NCBI GenBank assembly: GCA_036426205.1
Contig: CM071568.1
Span: forward strand, 50,938,040-51,002,039
Reading direction: 5' to 3'
DNA length: 64,000 nt
Source of the DNA: Ascaphus truei
Lineage: Eukaryota > Chordata > Amphibia > Anura > Ascaphidae
Shown: piece after piece, positions 23,506 to 34,754 of the stretch
Numbering within the stretch: the stretch's first letter is position 1
Layout: every line of letters starts with the position of its first letter
The notes under the pieces: model-generated
Told to the model about the DNA's origin: nothing
Database searches by the model: none
Seen by the model: the letters and a program-made list of their open reading frames with translations, nothing else
Made by a program: the position numbers and the translations under genes

Positions 23506-24158
23506 TTTGAAGATTTCTCAATCCAACTCCTCCAATCTATGTGTTTCCTGCTTTTATTAATATGTTAAGTGCTTTTGTAAGCCCGCCTCCTCATGGAGCC
23601 CGCTTCAGGCTGCCATTGTGGACTGCGCCATGTGCGCACCTCTAAGGAACATATTTGTTTTAATTAATCCTGTTTTGGAGATTCTCTTTTGTTTAGGGAG
23701 CACAGGACCGTGGCTTCCCAGCTGTAACGGTGCAGGTGTTGTGTATTTTTTTGTGATTTTTTATCTGTCCAGTTTCGTGGATTTATTAAGTAGCCCAGTC
23801 GGAGTGTGTACAGATTCTGGAAGTGGCTGAGATTGTTCTGTAATCCCTAAGCTTTAAGCTTTAATTGCCAGGCTATGCGGGGCCCTTGCATCAGGAGAGG
23901 CTTTTCTGTATTATGGCTGCATGATTCAAGAAGCAGCTTGGTGAGGTAAGATGTTCTCCCCCCAGCTGCAGCACTCTGCCCCTCTAATCTGCCTCCCTAG
24001 ATGTCAGGAATCTCCCCTCTCCTCTCCTGGCAGCCTGACCACAGCTTTTATGTTGTTATGTTATATGGATCAGTGTCCTGACTGACTTCTGGACACAAGA
24101 TGGCCGTCTCCTCTCTGTCTGGGCCCCTCGATCGTTTCAGGCAAGTTGGTGTTAGATT
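23506..24158 (-). mobile_element. L1 5'UTR, proximal part
   Basis: Between the ORF1 start and the GC-rich repeats. Contains AAGATGGCCGTC near 24098, a possible YY1-type CCAT/GGCC site. Copy A stops inside this region. Confidence 0.45.
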
Positions 24159-25215
24159 CCTCAGCCTCGGGGGGGGGGGGGAGGAGGGGGGTAGCTCCGG
24201 TTCCCTCTCTTTCTCTGCGGAGGAGGGGGTAGCTCCGGTTCCCTCTCTTTCTCTGCGGAGGAGGGAGGTAGCTCCGGTGCCCTCTCTTTCTCTGCGGCCC
24301 TTGATCCGGTCGTCTCCGGGGGATCTCCCTGCCTGCGCAGCCCGCCGTGCTTTAGACCCCACATGTGAGCCCGGCGGCCATCTTAGGTGGTGCTTCGTCT
24401 CCACTCCGGGACTCACTTGGGGCTATGGGCCGCTCTCTGTCCCGTTTCTCCTGGCTAGGGGCTCCGCTCTCTTCCATGAGGTCCCTCCCCCTCCTTCGGA
24501 CCCCCACAATGTCACTCACCCTCTGGAGGAGGCCACACTCCGCTCGGCGCGTTCCTCCGTAGCGGAGTCAAAGTGGCCGCTCCGTCTTCCCCCTTAGCTC
24601 CCGCCCGAACCTCCGATCGCCGTGCCCGTGCTGGTAGGTCTCTTACCGGCTCTTTTCCTCCTTGTTGGATGCTTTATTTCTTTCTTTCAAATCTGTTGGG
24701 AGGGGGGTCCCCGCAGGGGAGGAGGGGGTAGCTCCGGTTCCCTCTCTCTCTGCGGAGGAGGGGGGTAGCTCCGGTTCCCTCTCTTTCTCTGCGGCCCTCG
24801 ATCCGGTCATCGCAGGGGAATCTCCCCGCCTGCGCAGCCCGCTGTGCTTTAGACCCCGCATGTGAGCCCGGCGGCCATCTTAGGTGGCGCTTCGACTCCA
24901 CTCCGGGACTCACTTGGGGGCTATGTGCTGCTCTCTGTCCCGTTGCCCCTGGCTAGGGGCTCCGCTCTCTTCCGTGAGGTCCCTCCCCCTCCTTCAGACC
25001 CCCACAATGTCACTCACCCTCTGGAGGAGGCCGCACTCCACTCGGCGCGTTCCTCCATAGCGGAGTCAAAATGGCCGCCGTCTTCCCCCTTAGCTCCCGC
25101 CCGAACCTCCGATTGCCGTGCCTGTGCTGGTAGGTCTCTTACCGGCTCTTTTCCTCCTTGTTGGGTGCTTTATTTCTTTCTTTCAAATCTGTTGGGAGGG
25201 GGGTCCCCGCAGCGC
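24159..25215 (-). promoter_or_regulatory. L1 5'UTR with two ~500-bp tandem units
   Basis: Unit 1 (about 24159-24709) and unit 2 (about 24710-25215) share in order GTAGCTCCGGTTCCCTCTC arrays, GCGCAGCCCGC(C/T)GTGCTTTAGACC, CATGTGAGCCCGGCGGCCAT, CTCCGCTCTCTTCC, CACAATGTCACTCACCCTCT, GTTCCTCC(G/A)TAGCGGAGTC and CTTTCAAATCTGTTGGGAGG. Within unit 1 a ~36-bp GGAGGAGGGGGTAGCTCC block is itself repeated three times. CpG-rich tandem 5'UTR monomers acting as an internal promoter are known for L1 (mouse is the classic case); this role is inferred here from position and composition. Confidence 0.65.
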
Positions 25216-25509
25216 CCCGCAGCTCCGCTCAGTTCCACTTCTTATGGACCCAGATCCCTGTATTTTCGCTGTGAGGAGCATGACCTTTGCTTGCCTTTTT
25301 ATTTATCCTTTGTTTTTAGTGTCTAAATATTGTCCAATTTTTTTGCTTTTAGTTTCCCAATCTCCCCCGTCTCCTGCTTTCTTCAGGGGTGCTCAGTTTG
25401 AAGTATTTTGGCCAAATTTTATTTCGTTTATTCACTTGTTTAATGCTTTGCCTCGAGGAGCTCCAAAGAAATGCAGCCTTTGCTGTTAGGCTCCAAGCCA
25501 CGCCCCCCC
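25216..25509. other. unassigned, possibly L1 5' flank
   Basis: GC-rich then T-rich sequence ending in CCAAGCCACGCCCCCCCA. It lies outside the second 5'UTR unit; it could be a third, diverged start or a separate element. Confidence 0.3.
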
Positions 25510-26295
25510 ATTTTTATTACTTTAATGATTGCAGTTCTAGTAGTTGTATTCTTAAATTGTTTTAACTTTTGTTACCATTAGATGGAATTATGTTTTAATT
25601 GCTCAATCAATGGTATGAGTTCAGTCACTTTAAATAAACATCAGTGTGTGGGTCAGTGATATGCCCCCTGATGAAACTGAGATACAAGTAAAACGCGTAG
25701 AGTCCCAGAGAAGAGCATCTGTATCTGAGAGGGAACTGCTATTGGGCCTGTCAAAGTTCCCGGGCGGCGGCTACCGGAAGCTACACCAGATGGCATCCCA
25801 CAGCCAACCACATAAGTTTCGCGGAAGCGATGAGATTGCCACTTGTTGCGAGATCTTGTTTTTATGTCGCATCGTCTTGAAGAGTGGCCTTCCTGTAAGT
25901 GTGCACACTATAGGCTTGGATGTAAATTTTATTTTAGATTCAGATTTTTACAGATATTTTCACTATGGTGGTCTTCTTTTCTCTCCCGAGATAACCCACA
26001 CACACCACGCCATCTGCCTGCAGTGCCACAGATTTGTTATTTGCCTTTATTTACTCTCAAGCATGCGAGTATAAACATTGGAGATTTATTAGAAATCTTT
26101 ACACATCAGTCTTTACATATACTATTAGTGTCTTTGTTTTATTATATGTCCTCTGCTCCCTCATCTTTCTGGAACCACTGCATTTGAAGAAACTGGGAAA
26201 TGCTTTCTTCCATTGAAGGTAGAGTGGAGGGTCTTATTCCATTTATTATATACTTGTGATACGTCTCATTTCTTGTTCACGTCACTGAACTGATT
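25510..26295 (+). mobile_element. PLE pseudo-LTR unit with decayed hammerhead
   Basis: Same plan as 16980-17560: T-rich leader, hammerhead locus at 25668-25702, CpG block (CGGGCGGCGGCTACCGG), then T-rich sequence. Frames through it (142 and 114 residues) have no domain and are fortuitous. No PLE coding sequence adjoins. Confidence 0.55.
25668..25702 (+). ncRNA. decayed hammerhead ribozyme
   Basis: CTGATGA at 25668-25674 and AAAACGCGTAGAG ending at 25702 keep core and stem III, but G12 of the GAAA box is replaced (GTAAAA) and stem II does not pair. Predicted inactive. Confidence 0.55.
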
Positions 26296-26307
26296 TAGTT
26301 ATATATG

Positions 26308-27018
26308 TGTAGCACTTATTCCCCCCACCTACTGGAGATCTGGCTACTACATGGGTGTTCTCAGTGCTGTGAGCTCACCTGATGGTCTTACAGAAGGCCT
26401 GAGGGCTCCTCTGGTGGTGTGTGGGAGCAGCAACAGGGCAGGCTTTTCCGCAGGATGCAGCGCCTCCATCCCATGAGGGCCCTGGCTGGCAGGATAGCCC
26501 CCATAGGCAACTCTTTCTCCTGCAAAGACCACACAGTATAGTTGGTATAACTGAGTCTTTATTCCATGCAGCACGTGGCATCCTCCACAATCTCTGGAGA
26601 AGATACACTGGGCTTGAGGCCCCAAGCATCCTTCCTAAACTCCCTCAGCCCCTGATGGGATGAGGGAACACTCCCCCTCCTCTGAGGGAAGGAAGACACA
26701 CACCAATCACCACTATCAATTTGGTGGAGTCTAAGCTTTTATAGTCGGGGGTTAGGGGGGGGGGCTTGTAACCCCTCCCCATAACAGGATAGGTCAGGGT
26801 ACTGACAGGCATCATACTATATACATGTGACCCAGTCAGTACACTCCCCAGGTCTGACACTCCAACTGCCGATTTAGCATATGACAACACAGTACCCATC
26901 CAGGCTGCAACTGCTGGCTAGACCCTGTGCAGGAGTTTAACCCCAACACTGTCTGTTCCTATCAGGACTTATAGTGTTGAGGCCAGTGGAAGGCTATAGC
27001 CAGGGGCACTAGGCTACA
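26308..27018 (-). mobile_element. solo LTR, 711 bp, target duplication TATG
   Basis: TGTAGC at 26308 and GCTACA ending at 27018 are inverse copies, flanked by TATG at 26304-26307 and 27019-27022. On the minus strand CTATAAAAG near 26738-26746 is a TATA box and GGAATAAAG near 26552 a polyadenylation signal about 190 bp on, giving the U3-R-U5 order. A 4-bp duplication fits several LTR groups including Gypsy types. No internal sequence, so it arose by LTR-LTR recombination. Confidence 0.8.
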
Positions 27019-27022
27019 TATG

Positions 27023-28440
27023 TTTTTATTCTCTTCACTTTAAATAGTGATCTATCCCCATATAATCACGTTAAGTTACCTATTGAGACCCATTTTTTCC
27101 CACACACCACTATCCTTGTGGTAATGTGATCACTATTCACATGCACTCTTAATAAGTGATTCTTCGCTCTTATTTGGCTGTTGGAGAGCACCATCCTAGA
27201 CACCTTTGTCTTGTGTCTCATCCTGACAACTTCAGCTATAAAATGTGTGCTGTACTTGTTCCTTTGCCTTTCTGTTTGTTAGAATTGCTAAAACATTTGT
27301 TCTTACGCAGCACGTTACACCTGCATTTCAAGAGCTACGGGAAGGCATCAACACTATAAAATATACATAACTTTCTGAAATTATAACAGTAGGAAAAGTG
27401 ATGAATGTCATTTCTTTCGTATAATTCTGGCAACCTCAAGGTCAGTCCTTGAGCAACCTACAGGCCGGGTTTTAAAGATTGTTCCATTTAAAACTTAATT
27501 AGCTACTTAATCCATTTTAAGCATGAGTTGCCCTGTAATCCTTGGCCTGTTGGTTGCTCTTGAGAACTCAACTTGGGCAGCCCCGGTGTACGTTAAAGTA
27601 CTTCCACTCTTCTGCTTTCCCATGATAATTTGCTAAGTGGAATTATAACATATTTGAGTAGTAGGTTGAGGCACTCGACTTATTATGGTAAAAGGAGTGA
27701 AATTAAAAAAAAAAAAAAAAACTGCACCAGATGTGTTAAAGAAAAAAAAATGTCTTGATGCAAAATAGACATCTAAAAGCAATGTCGAAGTAGATAAAAA
27801 AAAAAAATAATAATAAAAATGTAGTGCTACGGTGTCTGATTTATAAAAGGTCAACATTTATTACACATTGGTGACAACGCTCATTGGATTGTAATTTAGA
27901 AAGTTATAAGCAATATTTATGATGTAAATACAAAGAGGGAGTTATTTTCTTAAATCCCTTTTTAATGTAAAAAAAAATGTTTTGGATAAAAAAAAAGTTG
28001 TGGTAGACTTTTTCACAACCCCCCCCCCTTAATACCATAATACTTTGACCACAGTTTAATAATGATAAAAAATCACATGTACAAATGCAGCCCGACTAAG
28101 TTTCCCCACCACCAGGGATTGCCAGGTGAAAACAACCACTGATGTTTCTCATTTGTGGGTTATGCTTCCAAATCATTCTTATACAGCCACTGCGGTGGCT
28201 GTTTCCCCGGACACGCAAGGAAAGTAGTTTCACTTGGCTCCCGGGAAATAAAACAGTCTACATCTGAATTTATGATTAGTTTTTTTTCCGTACATTCATT
28301 ATAGCGAGATAGAAACTAAGGTCTTTGTTAAGTTCTTTCCCCCTGTGCTGTAAGAGCATTTTCATTTTCAGTTTGATAATTTTTTTTGTCTATTTGTGAA
28401 ATGATAGATAATTGCTGTTCTAACACATTAGCAAATATTA
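27023..28440. other. no gene seen; poly(A) tracts
   Basis: AT-rich, with A runs at 27706-27721, 27740-27750 and 27797-27808 and a C run at 28020. No element recognised. Confidence 0.5.
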
Positions 28441-28965
28441 TGTAACAGGGCTGGTCCCAGTTGCCTCTCTGCCTCCTGTCACTGTACGTTCCTGATAGCT
28501 ACAGGCTGTGACAGGCAATCCTAAGGGGTATTGCCCTCCCCCCTCATGCTACTCTCTGAGTGACAAGAGAGGAGGTGACCTGGTGTTTGTGTACATCCAA
28601 TAGTGGTGCAGACACTAGGCCCTCCCCTTCCAGATCTCAGAGAGGAAGTGCCAAACTGTTAGTCAGTTCCGGTCTGGAGGTTGAGACTGGAGGAAGGGCC
28701 GTTAGTCTCTCCCATCAGGGATGAGTGTGCCCCCCAGCCCCTAGAGGGCTGGGAGACCATCTAAATACTACAGAGGCCTCAATACTAACAGAGGTCCAGC
28801 ACCACCCAGAGGTCTGGGGTCTTCTGCTATCCACCTGCATCCGCTGTGTGTGTACCATCTGCAGTGTCTGCAATAAAGCCCTTTGTTTTATATACCCCTG
28901 CCTGAGTTGCAGTATATTGGGCAGGGGAAGGAAGGAAGTGTGCTTTGGTGAGAACTGACTCTGGG
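28441..28965 (+). mobile_element. LTR, plus orientation
   Basis: Begins TGTAACAGGGCTGG at 28441; polyadenylation signal AATAAA at 28872-28877; the following GCTGGAGGCACTGTCACCA also occurs as GGAGGCACTGTCACCA at 36160-36176 and, diverged, near 14252. It shares the block plan of 13759-14260. No second LTR is present nearby. Confidence 0.5.
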
Positions 28966-29104
28966 ATTACTGGAGCTCACTGAAGCTGGAGGCACTGTCA
29001 CCATGAACGAAGTCTGAAAAAGCCATTATCAAAAGCCTGTCCCCACACTAACGCGGACATCTCAGCTCTCCTTACCCTCACAGGTATGCCAGCACCACAA
29101 CAAC

Positions 29105-29728
29105 TTTGGCTGCGTCCATAGAAACTTCACCCGTGTGGAGGCGGGCGGAGGCTGAGGGAAAGCAGGTGCTTTCCATGGCCATGGTACGCGCGCCATCCGT
29201 GGGCGTGTCTAGGGGCGTGCCAGTGACGTCACGGAGCTGGTTCGCTTTCATTGGGCGAACCGCTCACGTCACTGGCCTGTTGCGCCAGTTAACTGATTTT
29301 TTGCACAACGTGCGCCCCTCCCGCTTCCGCACGCCGTATAGACGCGACCACTGCCTTTAGGCAGTCTGATCGCTCAGCGTGCAGAAGCATCTGCGCGGTC
29401 GTCCATACCATGGACGCAGTCTTAGTAGCAGCAGTATGGCTGCAGCCCCGCTGGTGCTGACCGCGCTCATGCTTGAGAGTGGTGACGTCACCAGCTCTCC
29501 AAAGCATGAGTGCCCGGTGTCCTGGGTATTTCGCAAGCGCGTGCAGGGTGGCGTTGCGGGCAAGTTGAGCGTGCTTTAAAGTTACATTTTTTTTTTACTC
29601 AAGCGCCAAACTTGAGTGAGCGTGCGTGCACACACCGCGTGAGCGGGGCCTTACACATATAAATAAGTAAAAGCGACAAGCACCGCGTGCTCAGCGTGGT
29701 AAGCGCCAGCGGGGCCGCAGCCTTACAT
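29105..29728. mobile_element. CpG-rich block, possible non-autonomous DNA transposon
   Basis: Opens GGCTGCGTCCATAG near 29109 and closes GGGGCCGCAGCC near 29714-29725, weak inverse ends. Several TGACGTCA-type sites (29224, 29483) and many CpG sit inside, against an AT-rich background. Could also be a CpG island with no element. The frames inside lack domains. Confidence 0.35.
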
Positions 29729-29739
29729 TTCCCAGAGGG

Positions 29740-31744
29740 GGAAGGGTGAAGCAGTGTTACAATTACAATCTGCAGTCCTTCTGGCCTCTGTTCCATTTGT
29801 ACTGGTTTTTGTTTTTGAGAAACTTAGAAAATGGTATTTTAAATGCCACATCAATGACCCTAAATATTCCTTCCTTAAACAGGACACTCACAATGCCTTT
29901 TGCCCTTTGCGTACTTCCTAGTATATTTTGACTTTCTCTAGCCCTTATACAGTAAGAGAGTATAAAGTAGTTTGACAGGTAGAGCTGATTGGATGGGCGA
30001 AAACCTCTGCCACCAGGTTTCATTGCACCACGACTAATTAATTAATCTGACCCTTCTTGTGTGTGAGCTATTGCAAACTTGTACTGAATGAAAAATATCA
30101 AATTAATGAAGCTCCTTGAAAAAAAAGTGATGCACAAAATACTTCTTGCAAACACTGTGCCCTTGGAGGTTGGCTATGCTTCTACTAATTAGGTTGTTTT
30201 TTATCAGAATATTATTACCATGTCATTTTAAGGCAGTAGTTTAAGGTAACTGGATTTCTCTCAACCACTTCTCCCTCCCTCCTTTGCTACTCTCAACCAC
30301 TGATATTTAAAACTTTTTAATTTCCCCAAAGAACAATTCTATCCGTGATGATAATGTCAGAGAGACCATGCAGAATTAATAAATAGAAAAAACGCATTTA
30401 TTTCTTTGTACAAAAAAAATATCAAAGTCTTAAAATGATATTAATATAATTAATAAAAAATGGGTCGTTTTTTAAAATTCTATTTCAGCCTTACTTATGA
30501 GGGGGATTTTGCTTTTTTTTTTACACAGCAATAGGAGCTTGGTTATTCCAGTACAATAACATTTTATACAATGGACACTCTGGTGACATTCTATGGTCCA
30601 TGGGGAAATGTAGCTGACACCCTTTGTCCATATCTGAAAAAATGACATCCAGTCTGAGATCCTGAACAACTTGACCTTCTGTGTAATGTCTAAGCAAATT
30701 AGGAGCAAGTTAAAGTGCAGGACTATTGTCTGAAATCAATACTGAGTTGCTCTCTACCCTTAAATATGCATGTTTATAAATCTATCTACTGTATCTCCGT
30801 AGTAGGTATCCTGCTGCCAAAGGGGGAAGGGGATCAACTGGTTGCTACTTCTGCCTATTTGTATTCTAAATATAAGATTTTTTTTGCATAAATGCGCAGG
30901 TTACAATTTATTTATCATTCATAAATGTAAATATGGCTTTTCGATAGGTGGTCCTAAGGGGCATATGAGGGCCAAATCTGTGATTATCTTATTAATGTAG
31001 GGGACTCGGCACTGCTTCTACCTCTACATGTTTTGACAGCCTAGTAAAACCATGCACATCTGTGTATCACTGAAAGGCCACTGTTTGTAGTTTATTTTAT
31101 TATCATTTTTTTTTGGAGTGAACACGTTCTGTGACTTAATATCTAGAAACTTTGTAATTCCCCATAGAATAGAAAGAACATACAGTGTATATATATATTT
31201 TTGAACAAGTGACAATTGCCGTCTCTAAGGCAAAGATTTGATATTTTATTTGGAAACAATAAGAGACTCGTTATACATGGGACATCTGGCAGCCCTAACA
31301 GGAGCGCCAGACTTAGATTTTCCTCATTTTGTTTTATTCAGCAGCTGTTTGGTGAAACTGTATTTATGGTAAAACCTAATAATTATTTTAAATATACAGT
31401 ATTTCTGCCTGCTCACGAAAATATAAAGCCTCAATGGAAACCACAGCAGATCTGCTTGAAACGTTGAAAATTAACATGTTCACTACATTGCTATTAAGGG
31501 GTAGTGCGGGAGTGTTGTTTCTTTGGGATGAATTCATTAACTTTGCCACAATTTTACTGACAATTATACTACATATTTAGCCTCACTCAAATATCTAACA
31601 TAATGATTACATCTAAATACTTTTTAGCCTTTTTATGATCTTTTCCTTTGATTTATTTTGTCTTAGTAAAATAATATATGTTAATACTATTTTTATTATT
31701 GCGCTTTTACTTTCCCTGTTTCTTAAAATGCATAACACTTACAG
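29740..31744. other. no gene seen
   Basis: AT-rich, only short frames, no repeat recognised. The most unique-looking stretch together with 54110-55325 and 55660-57215. Confidence 0.45.
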
Positions 31745-31871
31745 TACTTTGTAAGCTTTTTGAGGCCTGGTATGCTTTTATGTTTGATGCACTTTTTGTG
31801 TTATACTGTATGTCTTTGTGTTCTAATGTCTCTATTTTGTAAAGCACAGTGTACATTATTGGAGTTTTATA
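31745..31871 (+). mobile_element. decayed L2/CR1-type LINE tail
   Basis: TTTGTAAGCTTTTTGAGGCC followed by TGTAAAGCACAGTGTACATT and ATTGGAGTTTTATA match the order of the tail at 13484-13665 at lower similarity. Confidence 0.5.
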
Positions 31872-32440
31872 TGTAGCACCCTGGTATATGTCTCTAGCCT
31901 AGCATTGTAAGCCTGGTAATAGCAGGCAGTGCTAGAGTTAACCCCTTAGCACATGGACTATCATGTGAGTTTGATTCCTGATAAGTTATAATGTTGCCAT
32001 TTTCAGGCTCATTCCTGAAAACAGTGTAGCCTAGCCTCCGGCCGCTACTTATTTCCCTGGGCCCTACCAGTGTAAGCCCTGTTAGGTACAGGCAGTGGAT
32101 GGGTTAATTCCTCCATAAGGCCTTGTTTGCTATTGCAGCCTTTAAATACGCCTAAGGGCGGGCCTAGCAAAAGCCAGAGTGTGTCAGCTGGGGTAGGTAG
32201 TGGCTGGATTGTGATGACCTGTCAGTATCAGACCTGCTCTTTTATGGGGCAGGGTTACAAGCCCAACCCCAGGGTATAAATACTGTCTCTCCCAAATGCG
32301 GGTGTGTCTCTTTCGTTAGGCACAGAACGGTATCGTATATTCGAATTATTTTTGTTAAATAAATCATGACACGGTGTAATATGTCATGTGTTGTTGTTCA
32401 TCTGAGGTTGTATTTACCTAATTTTTAGACCTGCTAAGGA
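31872..32440 (+). mobile_element. LTR-like block, plus orientation
   Basis: Two related starts occur: TGTAAGCCTGGTAATAGCAG at 31906 and TGTAAGCCCTGTTAGGTACA at 32070, the latter like the LTR edge at 13759. TATA box GGTATAAATAC near 32270 and AATAAA at 32358-32363 give an LTR promoter-to-poly(A) spacing. At 32311-32336 a 26-base word equals the PLE tail at about 61979-62004 with one mismatch. Right edge not fixed. Confidence 0.45.
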
Positions 32441-32514
32441 ACAGATGATTGTTATTATGTCCTGATATGTAAAACCATAGAATTCAAAGAGGGTGTACTT
32501 TCTTTTTCACACAA

Positions 32515-32517
<3 letters not shown>

Positions 32518-32551
<34 letters not shown>

Positions 32552-32560
32552 CACACACGT
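32518..32560. repeat. (TG)n(TA)n microsatellite
   Basis: GTGTGTG followed by (TA)n and ACACAC. Confidence 0.9.
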
Positions 32561-32824
32561 ACGAGAAAAAGTTTGTGAACTAAATGCTGATTCAATATCC
32601 ACTTTTGCCTTATATGCCTCCCTTTCAAAACGCTGCACCCAATCCATAGCCTTATCAAATTATGCAAACTTAACCGTGCATTATTTTCCAAATCCCCCTC
32701 AAAAAAAGACCAAGCCATGAATTAACCTAAAAAAAACACTCCTTAGGAACCACCCCCAGTGGTGAAATCCTTAAATTAGCTAATGGGGTGCCTCTTTCTC
32801 CAATTTCAGCCTAGCCAACTCCAC

Positions 32825-33204
32825 ATGCTCATATTTATTTATTTATAAAATATTTTACCAGGAAGTAATACATTGAGAGTTACCTCTCATTTTCAAGTAT
32901 GTCCTGGGCACAGAGTAAAATAAATAGTACATGGTTACAAGTACAGTTACATAAATGAACAAGGTATACATTATATACAAGACATTGCGTGCACAGTTAA
33001 AGAAAATATATATTATGAGTGTATGAAACAGTTACAGACCAGATTAAAGTGTGAGACAGCCTTAGATTTGAAAGAACTTAAGCTGGTGGTGGATATGAGA
33101 GTCTCTGGTAGGTTGTTCCAGTTTTGGGGTGCACGGAAGGAGAAGGAGGAACGTCCGGATACTACAAGAACTACAGCAAGACAAGTAAACCCAGTTGTGG
33201 GCAC
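32825..33204 (-). pseudogene. L2/CR1-type LINE ORF2 C-terminus and 3' tail
   Basis: Minus-strand residues SFSFRAPQNWNNLPETLIS and LSSFKSKAVSHFN at 33060-33150 are the conserved C-terminal end of ORF2 in L2/CR1-type LINEs (the APxxWNxLP...SxxxFKxxL pattern). The 3' tail then runs to about 32825, where AATAAATA repeats (plus strand TATTTATTTATA) form the end. Only the last ~60 codons remain. Confidence 0.7.
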
Positions 33205-33216
33205 CTAAGTCCCCAT

Positions 33217-33307
33217 AAATTAATTTATTTATTTATAAAATATTTTACCAGGAAGTAATACATTGAGAGTTACCTCTCGTTTTCAAGTATGTCCTGGGCA
33301 CAGAGTT
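33217..33307 (-). mobile_element. second copy of the same LINE 3' tail
   Basis: TTTATTTATAAAATATTTTA, CCAGGAAGTAATACATTGAG and GTCCTGGGCACAGAGT repeat 32832-32913 almost exactly. Very short 5'-truncated insertion placed just upstream of the first. Confidence 0.7.
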
Positions 33308-33399
33308 AAGGTATTATGCATTAATGTATTATGACATAATTAAAAACTAATTTATTAACATAATTCCTCTAAAATAATGGTGGTATAAAAACAATGACG

Positions 33400-34330
33400 C
33401 AGAATTGGATTCCTCAATCACCATTGTAGGTGTTGGAATCTATATAGTGATAAAGGAGTAAAGTGCTCAGTCCCCTTAGGTATAATAACCAGTAGTTGCT
33501 AGTCTAATATCCCGTCTATGGGGATAGTAATATGAGAGTGAACACCCCAAAAGGCCTAAGGGTTATTGGACTCAACATAGTAGTTCCAAGTTGGAGTAAT
33601 CTAGACTGTTTGACAATTGAATGCTGCATACAGATGTTTGTAAAAAATTTAACTAGCCAAGTCATTCCTGACTAAGCTTGTTAATATAGCGAAACGCGTT
33701 GAATCCAGAAGGAGACGGAGCCACATCAGGAATAGAGCCTTGTGGAGTGGACTTGTTGCTTCTAGCGGCCGCATCAAGAAACAGCACCCGCTCAGCGTTT
33801 GTGTTCATCGGCGTAGACCTGATGTACTGAGAGAGGAGCGGTGAGAACGTTCTCGCTCCAAGTTTATTATTCTGTGCTTGTTTTTATTGCACAAAGTTAC
33901 ACCCATACTGCTCCCCCTTATCCCAGGGGTCATTCGGTTTAACTTGGACCTGTGTTCCTGCACACCTATCTACTGTGTGTGACATTCTCAGTCAACTCAC
34001 ACGTATGTGAGTATAACTTATGGTGATTTCTGAAGCCAACAACAATTTTTTTTTTTGCACTATATATTGTTTTATCTTTTCACATATGGTACATCTCGCT
34101 CCCACACTCTGCTTGTCCAATATTTCTTAAGGAAAAAGAAGACTTTTTATATACGCAGGTTTAGTGGGACTACATTTGTGAATTATTTGGCATCACTGCT
34201 TGTCTTTGATTTTCACCATTCAGTGATTTTGCACTCTATGGTGTAGTGGTGTTGGGTTTACTTCTCACCACTAGGGGTCATTATTTCTTCACTTTTCTGT
34301 GATTTTCCCTGGTTTATTACTCCATTGGCC
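33400..34330 (+). mobile_element. PLE pseudo-LTR unit
   Basis: T/A-rich leader, hammerhead at 33664-33704, CpG-containing block (CTAGCGGCCGCATC), then T-rich sequence, as at 25510-26295. No coding part adjoins. Confidence 0.5.
33664..33704 (+). ncRNA. hammerhead ribozyme, one core change
   Basis: Stem I ATTC (33664-33667) pairs with GAAT (33701-33704). Core reads CTGACTA (position 7 is free, position 8 changed), stem II GCT/AGC, GAAA at 33691-33694, ACGCGT stem III, H17 is T. Loss of G8 is expected to abolish cleavage, but the kept pairing of stem I shows true descent. Confidence 0.65.
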
Positions 34331-34496
34331 TTCAATTACATTCACTACCTGTAGCGCCAGTCCTCTTTTTCTGTGTGCATATCTGTTCAAGTCATAATGT
34401 TAGTCTGAGTACTCAAAATACAGTCGGTTGTATTATTTGATCGAGACTTAAAATAGTCCAAAATCAAATCAATCTGGATAAATGAACTATACTTTA

Positions 34497-34560
34497 CAGG
34501 CATACCCCGCATTAACGTACGTACGTACGGTATAGTTGTGGCGGCCATTAGAGACAGGCT
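34497..34560 (-). mobile_element. Tigger-like MITE, single end
   Basis: ACAGGCATACCCCGCATTAACGTAC matches the inverse of the right end of 55328-55658, then (ACGT)n. The rest of the MITE is missing. Confidence 0.6.
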
Positions 34561-34735
34561 CCGCGCAGGGACATGTCCTATGAGCCTTAGGGATGCATAC
34601 CACGTGACACACAGCTGCCAATAGAGCTTCCAGTATCTCCTGTAGGGAGATTGATACATTTAGCGTGCTAGCACCTCACGGAGAGGAAGAAGGTAGAGTC
34701 CATGGAGCAGTGCTCCACTGGACTAGGCCAGCAAT

Positions 34736-34754
34736 CCCCCCCCCCCCCCCCCAG
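34736..34754. repeat. poly(C) run
   Basis: Uninterrupted C run of about 18 bases; likely length-variable and error-prone. Confidence 0.8.

Larger units (their letters stand above)
12884..24149. other. copy B of the 11.3-kb direct duplication
   Basis: Cleaner of the two copies; reading frames are longer. It ends at GGCAAGTTGG, the same point where copy A ends, although the L1 5'UTR continues past it in copy B. The elements inside are listed separately. Confidence 0.85.

Noticed and set aside
24100..25326. 165- and 154-residue plus-strand frames
   Set aside because: Antisense to the L1 5'UTR units; they repeat with the units and lack domains.
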